Source: Bimastos eiseni
Taxonomy: Eukaryota; Annelida; Clitellata; Crassiclitellata; Lumbricidae
Direction of reading: 5' to 3'
Assembly (NCBI GenBank): GCA_959347315.1
Contig: OY365807.1
Coordinates: 30,981,128-31,045,127, forward strand
Length of the DNA stretch: 64,000 bases
In this document: positions 12,405 to 23,723 of the stretch, one piece after another
Numbering within the stretch: the stretch's first letter is position 1
Layout: every line of letters starts with the position of its first letter
Program-made: the position numbers and the translations under genes
The notes under the pieces: generated by a model
Database searches by the model: none
The model's input: the letters and a program-made list of their open reading frames with translations, nothing else
Told to the model about the DNA's origin: nothing

Positions 12405-15400
12405 ATGATTTCGACGACATCTTCCTCAGCGATCGAGGACTACTACGAGTTCCTCGGATTGAAAGAGAAGAACTGCAGCGCCAGCGATGTAAAGAAGGCG
12501 TACGTATCGACATGCCCGTCCCAAGGCTATCTTGGCCCTATGCAGGCTATTTTGGGGCCCACCCCACTAGGAATTAGCAACACTGACAGTACAATGATTG
12601 GCTGAGTTGTGGCCGTTTTCCTTGATTTTGACCTTGAAATAACATTAACCATTATCATAACCAATTATTTTTATTAATAAACTGGCAATGAACAGAAATT
12701 ATAATAACATGAGCTTATTGAGGAATGACAGCTAGCATTATATATAGGAAAGAACAGACTCCAAATGTACCGAAGTCCTGTTAGCAGGAACATCCTAACA
12801 TCAAATATATTAAAACTAGCTGGGATAGAAAACTAAATTCGCACATTGGATAGGCCAAATCAAATCAAATCAATCATCAAAAAGTGTTTTATTGTAACCA
12901 ACAACAAAATAGTGTACATCTCACAATATGCACAAGCAAATTTATATTGGCTACAATGGGAGCCCCAGATGGGGCTCCCATTGGGTACCATATGGGTACC
13001 ATATCACACTAATAAATGGCAATTTATTTTTATTGCAAATTAATTGTTAACGCAACAAAACACCAAATGAAAAAAAAGAACAAATCTTAACTAAATTCAG
13101 TCATATGCACCATTATATACAACATATAGTTTAATGTATAGTAGTGATCAGTAATTAATTAGGATTTACTGTATTTAATGATTTAGTGCGTTGAGTTAAG
13201 AAACTTAACAAGTTAACTAATTATTACTAGCCCATGTTATGCAATAGTCAGATAATTTCCACGGAATACAGCAAATGTTCACCTGGTTTGTTGTTTAAAT
13301 TTTAATCCTGTATTAGATTGAATTTGTTTGGTCAGAAAAAAATATTTCCAAGATTGACGTAAGCAATGAGTTAAAATTGTACTCAAAATATAGCCATATT
13401 TGGCTGAGCCATGATCATTTCCCAAGAAATTCCTCTTAAAATGACCTAACTGACCTTAAAATAACCTTGGACCATCCTAGTTACGGGATGTCCTTGAAAA
13501 TTTGACACGCAATTTTAGACTGTAGTTTAAAAGCACAACGAAAACAGGAAATGTTCAATTATAGTCCGCTATGGAAAGCCGTTTATATATATATTAGCTA
13601 TTCTGAGTCTCGAAAACAGCAATACGTACTAATTAAGTAGCCTATGTTCTGACTGAAAATTTCATTCTATTTAAAATTATTTGGTTAAATATTTTTATTT
13701 ATTTTATTTCGTAAAAAATTGTTGTTTAAATATTTATGGTGAATTTTCATCTTTCTTTTGGTGCGCAATTGCATATTTTGCTTCCATGCAGCGTCGTCAC
13801 TAGATCATCCTACATTTGCATGCAGGTGTCTTTTTGTCTCCATCCAAAAGAGAGCTTTTACTTGTTAACGATGTGCTGATGGTATATCCCAGTCAGTTTA
13901 AGTATGCTCTCGTCCTTTTGAAGAGTCTATAGCTATACAGGACAAAGTGATAGGCTGTACAATGACGACGCTACTAGATGTGAACATTTCAAGCCCATCA
14001 CTTCAACACCTGGACCTCCTGCAATACATTCAGATTTTGTGTCTGGTTATTTGAATGTACCACTAAGTATAGGTCTAAGGATGAATTTCGTAGATGAATG
14101 ACGTTGATAAATTCCCAGAGAACCCAAGTTTGCCGTTGGTAACAGAACATTTTTGATCCTTCAGACCAAAATATAGATTCAAAAATGAAAGCTCAGCTAA
14201 TAAGACGAGGGTTTGAGAATACATATGCCGAAGCTTATATCATTTTATGAAAATTTGCCAGCTGGCGTTTGCTCTCACCGTCTCTTACACCATTACATGC
14301 CCTGTGCATCCCCTTTTCTCACACCGTCTCAGTCTCTCTCCTTCTCTGTTCCTTTCGTACCCCCGTCTCTCCTCATACCCTCTGCACGTCGTCGCAAATT
14401 TCCTATCCACCGCCTTCATCGTCTGCTCGGCATTGTCTCTTCACAATCGGCGTCTAATGCAATCTAACGATTTATGCGACGCAAGTATTATATACTGCAT
14501 CAGACATCAGTCAATAGGATATCGTAACAAAGCTATCGACTGTCACGTTGTGCAACAATGCAGCGCAAAGGCAACGATTGTGACGAAAGAACCATGGCGA
14601 CAGAGTGTCAGACCGTGTCTCTCAATAGTCTGGCAACGATTTAACTAGGCTCCCAATATCTGACTTACTTAACGACAAAGAACAATAGCAGCTGTCTTCT
14701 GACGTTTCTCCTACCTGACGCCAAAGGCTGCACTTACCATCAGCATGGCAACAGGTCTGTGTGTGTTTGTGTGTGTGTGCGTGCGTGCGAGTGTGTGTGT
14801 GTGTGTGTGTTTATGTATGTTTCTGGACTCTTCGTCATAGTAGCTGTAGACTGTAGCTTCGATAATTCAATGAAATTTATCGAACGAGATCCGTTATTGT
14901 CTGTCTGTCCGTCTGACACAGAAAGAGAAATGTGTTAGAGAGAAAGTTGAATCTTGTTATTGTAATTCTGTTTTACAAAACGGCATCATTATAAGATAAA
15001 AGCTCAATAAAAATCGCATATATCCATTTTTATACATATCAGACATTTGACAGGCATAAAATTCAGACGACAAAATACTTTTTTCGGCTATAGAGCTATG
15101 TGCCAATTTATTATTAAAGCAATATTAGTACAAATATGAAGCCTACATTGTTCTATAACCTATACAGTTTAATCTAACATAAAATTCAGCCGATTAATAA
15201 GGAGCGCCAGTGAAAAACAATTGATTACATTACATACTCGCTATCTAGTATTATTACAAGATGAGCCTGTAGCGCTAATTAGTGGTCCGTCAAGCCGGTC
15301 TTCTGCCATTGTGTTTCGGCGAGCAGCAAACGTTTGCCAAACTTTCTAGAATTCTCTTTCAGCCTTAGCATTACAAGGTATTCAGGAAGTGGGACTATTG

Positions 15401-17387
15401 ACCACTATATTCAACATGGTATGAACTGTTGAAGAGCGTCAGAAGGACTTGAATTCAAAGCCTCACATTGGTTGAATACCAAATGGATCCGCCCCTGGCA
15501 AGTCTATGGTATCCAATGATTGGAAGAGCTATCTATAGATAGTTGCCTCGTGGGAAATTTATGCAATTGTGTTGATGATAGCCAATCGTAAAAAATGACA
15601 TGTATTGATAAGCTAAAGAGTCTTCGTGTTTTCAAGTTGGAACACACAAATTCGACAACGCAATCGTCATCTGAGCTCTTTTATAACTTCATTCGTAACT
15701 ACACAAGTTCGTTGGTCTGGTCTATAGATATCGTAAGATGGCGCTTCGATGGCACCCGGAAAAGAATCCAGCAAACCATGAAGAAGCGGTCGAGCGATTC
15801 GAGAAAATTTCGGAAGCCTACCAGATCTTGTCAAACTGTAAGTCTCATATTGATCAAGTCTTGTGCAATTCTTGGTAAATGACCCTCATTCTACAATCTC
15901 TTCTTTTGCACTCAAAAGACCTACATGTGGAGACTACAATGAAAGAAGTAACTTTTTTCTAACCAGTATGCCGCTAAGTATAGGCCTAAGTAAAAGTCGT
16001 CAAACGAGTTGTAGAATTCTGTAAGAGTGAAGGCAAAAATGGTGGAGAGATTTTGAAAACAACTTCAATATTAAGGGGGAGTCGGTGAAATAGTAATTTC
16101 ATATAACAGATGGTGCTTTGATTAATATCGATCGATTGAGGTCGTTTATCGATATGCAATCACACAAGTCGCAGATCCTGATTAAGGTTCTTCACCGATT
16201 GTTTTATTGACTAAGTTCTACGGGCATGCAGTTTCAAACCGTTTTCATTCATTAAATTCTAGTCGTAGGTTACGTACCCCCTCCCGCCTTCTTGCGCATG
16301 CGTTGCTGGCGTCGCTTTGACATCGCAGTCTACCCCATGCAATGACGTCAATGGAGGAGAGCTAATCGAAGCTTGGAAAGGAAGCTTAAAAGGAAGCACT
16401 TCAGTGGGAGAGGTTCTTGAATCAGCACCAAACAAAGCAACTCGATAACACAGGTGTAAATTATCTAAGAAGCCAGCGAATGGAACATTAGGACTTAAAT
16501 TCTTCAGTGCAAGTTATCTATAGTTAGGCCTGTCTATTAGTGGTGGAATGGATTGGGTGACAGTACTGTCTCAATGAACAAAATTGCAACTTTCAAGGGG
16601 AAGCTTATCCATTTTTCGTGTTATTAAAAATAAGCTATTTATTTTAGATTCGCTTGCAGTAGTTGTATCAACGGCTACGCGTCTTCTGAACCGCTTAAAA
16701 CTTTAATTCTCATATCATGTTAATGTCGACCTTAACCCCAAATCGTTGCCCAACTATGATATAATATAATATATTCGTCGACACCCGGGGGTCACGAGAA
16801 ATGTCATGAACCATAGGCCTATATATTATATGGTTCATGAAATTTCTAGTGATTAGGTTTTATAGCACTACATGTTCAACCTCTGAAACGTACATTGTAC
16901 ATATAAACCTCAATGTTTGATATCTGACGTACCCACCGAAATACACAACAAGCGTCATCGTTTGTTATTAGCCGAGCTATTAGTCTTTGAATAGCCATAT
17001 ATCACATGTAATGTTGGGATGCGTTAAAGGTGCATCACGTGTAGAGTATCCCTCACGCTATACATGTAATATCTAATGCATTCCATTTATGCTTCATTTC
17101 CTTCAGCGCAGAGTCGAGAGACGTACGATCGTTATAGATGTGCATCATCAGCAACAGCAGCAGCAGCAGTCCCAGCATCAGTTCCAGCAGCTAAAGAGGA
17201 TGCTTCGTCGTCTGCCGTCGAGAGAGATGAGCAAAGGAATCGATGGGCGACTGAATTGCGTCTCATCCACTTGAAACCAGCGCATCAAGTTTTCGACGAC
17301 TTCTTTGGCGGCAGGAATCCTTTCTCAGACATGTTCGGATGCAATACAGGTTCACCCATTATACGGCTGGCTCAATAGTAGCTAGAC

Positions 17388-17418
<31 letters not shown>

Positions 17419-18231
17419 TACATTTGTTATTTTATATATATATATATATAAATATATAAGGCTGTCTATGTTCAGTTCATTGGGTCTTTTGCCTCCCATC
17501 ACTCTCACATCCATTTCAGCCCCCATTTTGCTCATTCGTTCGTCTGCTCCGTCTTTTGTTTGTTCATCCTCTTTCTATATTCCTTCTTTCATTCATTGCC
17601 AGTCAGTCATTCCCTCCTTCCATTTATTCCATTCCGTCCATTCTTTCTTCGTATGACCGACAATCACGAACGTCCTCCAGTCCTTTCGTCTCACCGTTTG
17701 TCCTTTCCTCAATCCTCCCTTTACCCATCCACCTTACCCATCCACCTTACCCATCCATCTTACCCATCCATCTTACCCATCCATCTTACCCATCCATCTT
17801 ACCCATCCATCTTACCCATCCATCTTACCCATCCATCTTACCCATCCATCTTACCCATCCATCTTACCCATCCATCTTACCCATCCATCTTACCCATCCA
17901 TCTTCCAACTCGTTATATGTCAATTTAGTCCTTACTTCCTTCCTGTCCGCTAGTCCGCAATTAATTCAATTAACTTACATATAATAATCTGTCGATATCA
18001 TCGACGTCACCTAGGCAACAAAATGTCAATGATGACGATGCTGATGATAACGACAACGACGACGACGATAATGCTGACGATGATGATGATGATGATGATG
18101 ATGATGACGATGATGATTATGATGATGAATTTCGATGGATCTGGATCGCAGTAGGTTATCGCAGAATATATGAAAGCAGCTTTATAGTTGAGTCCTATTT
18201 CGGGTCGCAAACAGGCTGTTCATTGTATACA

Positions 18232-18271
<40 letters not shown>

Positions 18272-18529
18272 GGGTCGGAGCTACTTTACTGCAAGAGTGG
18301 AAGAAGCGGGAGCACCGTAGACGAGACCCCCACGCGACGCTGTTTCCCTTGTTTAGACGATCAGAGACAGAGACAGACGTCGTCTATCGACAGAGTCTTT
18401 ACACTTCCAACCTTCTCAGAAGAATCTACTCCTACCAAAGAGTAAGTATAATAAGATCCTATATTTTGTCCGTCTCGTCATGATTATAGTGTCCCCTCAC
18501 GGTGTCTAACTGATGAGTCGGGTTCAAGG

Positions 18530-18576
<47 letters not shown>

Positions 18577-19041
18577 CACCTACCACACAGTTTGATTTAA
18601 GCGTCGTTCCAGATCCGAACATGGCTACAGACCAACATGGCCAATGGATTCCTTTGTTCTAATGGATTCCTTTGATTCCTTTGATTCTCTTTGCTCCACT
18701 GTGACTCCATGCACTCTCACCGTAGGCCAATAGCTATAAATGCATGCATGCTCTAGCTAGTTGAAAATCGACAGTGCGAATAATACATTTTATGGCGTAT
18801 ACGAAAGTAATCATCGATTGTGGAATTCAATGTAGGCCTAATGCACTACTCACGTACAGTGCACGCACAGAACATTTGCCCTATTAATTAGGCCTAGCCT
18901 AATTAGGCCTAGGCCTATTTGTTTTCTATGGCTACAATTAGCAGCTCTTCAATCAGTATTTGCCGAAAGTACAGGCATGCTGTTCCTAGTATACGTCTTC
19001 GGCAGGCGGTCATTCACTGTTCCCGGTCACTCCATCTAGGC

Positions 19042-19073
<32 letters not shown>

Positions 19074-22000
19074 TATATATATATTTATATAGGGCCTACT
19101 ATTCTCTACGTCGTCATATTAATTTTGCTACACTCGCTCTAAGCTGAAAACAAGCCTCTTCCAGTCTTAATGAACTTCTGAACAGTCTGTAAGTGGGGTA
19201 TTGTCAAATTACAGTTGTATTGTATAAGAAGATGGATCTCACCCGATCATATTCTCATTAAAAATGATTAGTTTTGAGGTCATAATAATACGGTCGCTAT
19301 ATAAAAACGTTTACATTCACTATGGTTGATTTTTCAATGAATTGCTATGACAACATCCTTCTCGTCATGACCAACCAGTGTTGGGCACCAGACCAAAACC
19401 TCGAGACCAAAACCGAGAGGTCCAAGACCAAGTGGTCCGAGACTATGACCAAGACCGAGGGTCCGAGACCAAGACCGATGCTCTTTTTTATAAACAATTA
19501 AATTTATTAAGACGCTAAAACGGAATACCACGCTTAAAACATTAATTTTATTGCTGAAAAATACTAATCTTAATAATGGTCCAGAAACAGTTTTATCGGC
19601 CAGTCTGAACTTTTGCGGGTTCGACCCTTGGCTTTGGACTCAGAATATCACGCTATAAATTACTTAGGCCTACTGTATACGACAGGTAGACTAAATACTT
19701 AAGGACAATTAGATTAACGTTCTGTTTGAATGATGTAAACCTACTTGTACTGGGAATTCTAGGTTAATGGTGGCTACACGTGGCCGACCACAGAATTATT
19801 AGAATGTTCCAAAGCCTTGAAATTTTGAAATGTCTGGTTCCGTTGCAAATGATTTTTTTGCCCACAGTAACATGCATATATAAATGGCCAACACGTCATA
19901 AATCGATAACAATCGCGTAGGGCCTAAATACCGGTGTCTCTAATCGAAAATAACCGACACACATCAAATAAATTTCTCTGATATACGACAAATGACCAAG
20001 AATGCTAACCTAAGATGGAGACCAATCCCAAGACCGTTCCTTTATGACCAAGACCGACGCATTCGAGACCAAGACCAATGGTTCGAGACCAAGACCAAGA
20101 CCGCAGTTTTCCGGTCTCGAATCCAAGACCGCGGTCTCGAGACCACATCCCTGTATTCAACAACAAAAGGGTCGAGGACATTCCGTCGTTGTAGGCCTAG
20201 AAATACGTGAACATTTACATTTGTTATTTTACCGCTGTCCGTTAGGCCTAGAACGCATGCATGTGGTGCCAATTCATTTAAGAACCCGGAATATGGACAG
20301 TCCTAACCGGTTCAAATATCTGAAGAGCGATACTGAAATAAGGGACCATTAAGCTTAGTATGCAAACCCGGGGATCCTTATTCCTCACTTCCAAACAAAA
20401 CACTTCAAACAGCTCCATTCGTTAATTGTAGGCCTATACGTGAATGTACGTAGTTTGCAAGGGTGTTGCTTATTTTTGCCATAGACATCCGAACGATTCG
20501 CCTGATTCTTCGTCTGCCAACGCTGCTAATGTAACGACTAGCAGCGTGCGACAAGTCTCGACTTCAACGCGTCTGTCCAACGGAAAGAAAATCGTTACCA
20601 GGAAGTAAGCAAAACTATCGCATTGCCTGCCATTCAGTCGTTCGACGGGTAGACCTGTATGCGTGGCATCCCGTGTGTGCCACTGTGTGATCGGGTGGGC
20701 GGAGGTATATTAACCGAAGGCGACATATAATTCCGGCGCCATCTCGCGCCTAATATAGAAGCAAAGTAATTTCTGTGCAATTGGACTTATTGCAGAGATG
20801 AGGGAGAGGAACGTCATGTTATCCATGCAATGAATTTTATTGAGGTAAAGATATAGAAGTCGGAAAACCTGAGGCTGAAGGACTCCATATCAAACTGGGC
20901 AACTTGGAGTCCAGAACACGACCGCTAAGTCAAACGAACTGTCGAGTCTTTTACCAGTCAGGGCGAAGCCAATTTACGTAATTAATCGTAAACTCAAAAT
21001 TTCGCAGATAGACCTATACATTTTTCATTATCACAGCGAGTTTCGGGATAGTTTCATTTTTCTGGCATTGCAAGACTGAATATGTCCTATTATATTTAAT
21101 TTTTACGATAGACCTTTCACATTCACTTGAGTAGGTCTAAGGCGCAATAATAGGCCTGATGATCGGCCTAAATAAATCGTTTCGCGACGAAAATTGACTA
21201 TGTATAGTCCAGTAAATCTGTAGCTAACAATAATGGTCAACCTGGGCAAAATTGATTCAGAAGCATTTCAAACGGTTTCCTGCTCAAAATTCGTTGCTGA
21301 ATAACATACAGAAAATCACAAAAAATCAGACCCCAGAAATCGACTTTCAAAATGGGTCTAAAGGTAAAAAAAACATGAACGGAAATTACCATAACTCAGC
21401 CGACATGCAATCCGTGAAATGTGATCCCACACAGATTTACCGTACATAATTTCAGCTTAACCAATAACAGCGCTGAACATGCGCCGTAGACCTAAACATA
21501 CATAGGCCTATATTTACACACAATTCGTTTTATTCGCCTAGATTTACATAGGGATATATGGGTTGTAATGTTGGAATTGGCAATCGAGCAAAAGGTTGGT
21601 TTTGTGTGGGTATGTGTTTGTTCATCGGTTGGAGAGAGTAAATTTCCTTCTGCTTGTCTGGGAGGCCTAGTGGACTGTGTGGCATGGCCTTATGCAGTCG
21701 GTTTCAGGCCCCGATGCGGACATTGGCTTAGGAAGCACAAAAATGAAGGTGATCATTGAGTAGAGAGGCCGTTGTTTCTCGGAGGACCAGGTACAAAGAG
21801 GCGAAGAGAGGATGCTTGGTCATGCCATTGGATGCAATCTCAAGACGCAACATGCTTAAGGAATCCCCTGGAAAGGTCAAGCAGAAGGGAGTTCTTTCTT
21901 CTGCCCCTCCTGGGAACTTCATTTGCCCATGTAGTTAGGCTATATGTTGTTCTAGGTCTTCATCGATGGTCTGGAGTTGATCGGGTTCATCAATGCAACT

Positions 22001-22205
22001 TTATGCAAAATTCTGACAAGTTTTTTATATCTCCGAATAGCATAAATAGCAAACTAAAGTGATTTGAAATAATTCGTGTTTCAGAGTAATTGAGAATGGA
22101 GTTGAGACGGTGACTATTGAGGAGAACGGCAAACTAATAAAAAAGACGGTCAACGGTTACCAGTCAGTGTCTGACGCAGATAACCAGCCAACGATGAACT
22201 CTTGA
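12405..22205 (+). CDS. DNAJB6: DNAJB6-like J-domain co-chaperone (HPE variant), 6 exons
   Basis: Coding exons are 12405–12499, 15728–15837, 17107–17349, 18270–18441, 20485–20604 and 22085–22205; phases join cleanly to give 286 aa. Residues 11–75 form a J domain ([25 protein letters not shown]). J proteins stimulate Hsp70 ATPase, and DNAJB6 suppresses protein aggregation. The C-terminus matches the DNAJB6 tail: [15 protein letters not shown] (about 233–246), then VIENG…[21 protein letters not shown] at 134–141 matches the family FFGGRDPF. The glycine-rich linker is replaced by an Ala/Ser-rich, charged stretch (81–125). The catalytic HPD triad is H41-P42-E43, so Hsp70 stimulation may be lost or altered. 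The start ATG follows an apparent acceptor. DNAJB2, DNAJB7 or DNAJB8 type is possible, but the tail favours DNAJB6. Confidence 0.88.
12954..12983. other. Perfect 13-bp hairpin in J-protein intron 1
   Basis: CAATGGGAGCCCC (12954–12966), a 4-base loop AGAT, and the exact reverse complement (12971–12983). It is followed by a second short inverted motif, GGTACCATATGGGTACC. It lies inside intron 1 of the J-protein gene. The function is unknown; a terminus of a small mobile element is one option. Confidence 0.6.
14757..14810. repeat. GT/GC microsatellite
   Basis: An interrupted (GT)n run with GCGTGC interruptions in intron 1 of the J-protein gene. Confidence 0.85.
16293..16421 (+). promoter_or_regulatory. 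Cluster of NRF1-, CRE- and HSE-like sites in J-protein intron 2
   Basis: TGCGCATGCGT at 16293–16303 matches the NRF1 palindrome. TGACGTCA at 16343–16350 is a perfect CRE. TTCTTGAA at 16414–16421 is a two-unit heat-shock-element-like TTCnnGAA. The flanks are locally GC-rich (CCCCCTCCCGCC just upstream). This could mark an enhancer or internal promoter of a stress gene. Each motif is short and may be chance. Confidence 0.3.
16792..16852. other. Inverted repeat (hairpin) in J-protein intron 2
   Basis: Arms of about 24 bases (16792–16815 and 16829–16852) pair with two mismatches around a 13-base AT-rich loop that includes GGCCTATA. The core of each arm carries TCATGAACCATA or its complement. It may be a MITE-like remnant or a structured intronic RNA. 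Confidence 0.5.
17721..17903. repeat. 13-bp minisatellite, about 14 copies
   Basis: Tandem TTACCCATCCATC units. The first two carry C where the others carry T near the unit end. It lies in intron 3 of the J-protein gene. The unit is 13 bp, so all three frames stay open and yield a 13-residue repeating peptide; these open frames are artefacts. Confidence 0.92.
18062..18128. repeat. GAT/GAC trinucleotide microsatellite
   Basis: GATGAT and GACGAC tandem units in J-protein intron 3, purest around 18078–18107. Confidence 0.85.
18232..18266. repeat. TA microsatellite abutting the exon 4 splice acceptor
   Basis: A pure (AT)n run ends in ATACAG, and coding exon 4 begins at 18270. The repeat occupies the position where a polypyrimidine tract would normally lie. 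A second (TA)n run follows in the next intron at about 18532–18574. Confidence 0.88.
19376..20153 (+). mobile_element. Non-autonomous hAT-like transposon, copy 1
   Basis: A 778-bp element running from CAGTGTTGGGCA to CACATCCCTG. Both subterminal regions are built from repeated GACCAAGACC-type motifs around a non-coding core. The core matches the copies at 48960–49742 and 50690–51523, for example TTAATAATGGTCCAGAAAC. CAG-type ends are typical of hAT elements. The flanking octamers (TGACCAAC and TATTCAAC) match at only 5 of 8 positions, so the duplication is eroded or unclear. It lies in intron 4 of the J-protein gene. Confidence 0.7.
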
Positions 22206-22619
22206 TCGTCATCCTGTTGAAACAACAGGACACACTTGACAAGTTGAAAATTAAAACAAAACAAAAGCACAAATGTGTACTTTTAACAAAAACCGTGTTT
22301 CTGTGAGTCTGCATAGCATGGTTGAAACCGGTCTGTGACTTATCATGTCACCATGTCATTGCGTGCATGCTGTGCACCGGTGTCATATCACCACTGTAAC
22401 GTTCAGTGTGCAATGATCAATGCGCATGCAAAAATAAGTATTAAACCAGGATTCATTAGTATGACATCATCGATCTCCACTAGCAACATGTGCTTAAAAC
22501 ATGGTGCTTAATCTAGTCTAAGGTTGTCAGACACCCTCGACTCTAGCACGTCTACCAATGTCTTGCATGATAGCGTGTCAATGCTAAACTCCCAGCTTGA
22601 TGAACTGTATGCTGCTGAA

Positions 22620-22725
22620 GTTAAAACTATCCTTTTCAGCCGAGGGTTGGGCCGGGAGCGCCTCTGAGTAGAAATCTTGAAGGGGCGCTATATCAAGTAT
22701 TTTTGATTGATTGAAGTTCAGTTTC
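22620..22725 (+). repeat. LINE/SINE 3' tail fragment
   Basis: Contains TTTTCAGCCGAGGGTTGGG, CGCCTCTGAGTAGAAATCTT and GGGGCGCTATATCAAGT, followed by TTGATTGATTGAA. The same tail recurs elsewhere in the window (about 26580, 30410 reversed, 36770 reversed, 47100, 52440, 58360). It lies about 400 bp after the J-protein stop codon. Confidence 0.6.
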
Positions 22726-23723
22726 AAACTTAAGTATGAACATTAAAACGAGTACAAGCATACAACATATGACGAAAGGTAAGCCAGCAAGGACATTTCT
22801 TTTTGCATCTATTTCCAGAATTCCAGCTCCAGTTTCAAACTCAAGCCATACTGTAACCATTTGCTTTGGTAACAGATATTATTACAAAAGCCTAGGTTTA
22901 GATCAAAATGTCACAAACTAGTGTCAACATACAAAAACACACAACATGCACCATTTACCAGCACTCATGAATAAGTTGGTTTAGAGTAACGCTATAGAAA
23001 TGCGGAGTTTGCGACTACTACAAGAAATATATGCAATCGAAATTTGGCAACAGATCTGCCTTTTTAGGTGATGGGCTTTCCCTTTGAGATTGCAGATGAA
23101 CAACAGTGCTTATGTACTTAGTATCTACTTTTTCATGTGTAGGTCTGCACATCAGGCAATGGAAATTCAGCTTCCCCATTGATCTGTCTATCATCAGTTT
23201 TCTAGTCTTGTCTCACAACATTCCCAAACATTTCAAATCGTTCCTGATGGTCTCTCTACAATTATCATTCTATTCCTCCATTCCCCTTCAGGATTCCAGA
23301 TACTCACCCAATTAGTTCTATTTTACTATATTATTATTCAGGAAAATTTCTATACTGCTCTATCAAGATTTATACTCAGAGGCAAATCATCATGACGTTA
23401 AAGTCAATATTATCAAAGATTCAGTCAGAAATGAACACAGCTCGAATAACAAACTGCAAGAAATTCCCACGAATAGTCACTAATGACAACGTCCCATACA
23501 CACATGGAGAGCCCAGCAAACAGATTCTCATCCTGGGTTGATAGTTGTCTAATGTCTATACAAATTAAATGTCTCATCTATTTCAACCTTCTGATAATCC
23601 TCTTATAGTTTAGCTTGGTTTTTACATGGATCACGTGAAATAAAGCTGGAGACCCATGACATAGAACAAGAAATATCGACGAAAAATGCACACAACATAA
23701 ACATATTGATAATTACCAACAGA

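Noticed and set aside
12500..12605. Read-through of J-protein exon 1 into STCPSQGYL
   Set aside because: The GTACGT donor at 12500 splices to 15728 and restores the [11 protein letters not shown] block of the J domain.
17556..17984. 122–142 codon frames with a [13 protein letters not shown] repeat
   Set aside because: Product of the 13-bp minisatellite read in three frames.
21568..22062. Two overlapping frames (63 and 96 codons) in J-protein intron 5
   Set aside because: No recognisable family motif; not joined in phase with the flanking J-protein exons.
23401..23580. Minus-strand frame with LSTQDENLFAGLSM as a possible AP4B1 ear exon
   Set aside because: Only a superficial resemblance to SAQDD…LFLTELL of the human ear; about 50 codons long, with stops on both sides.
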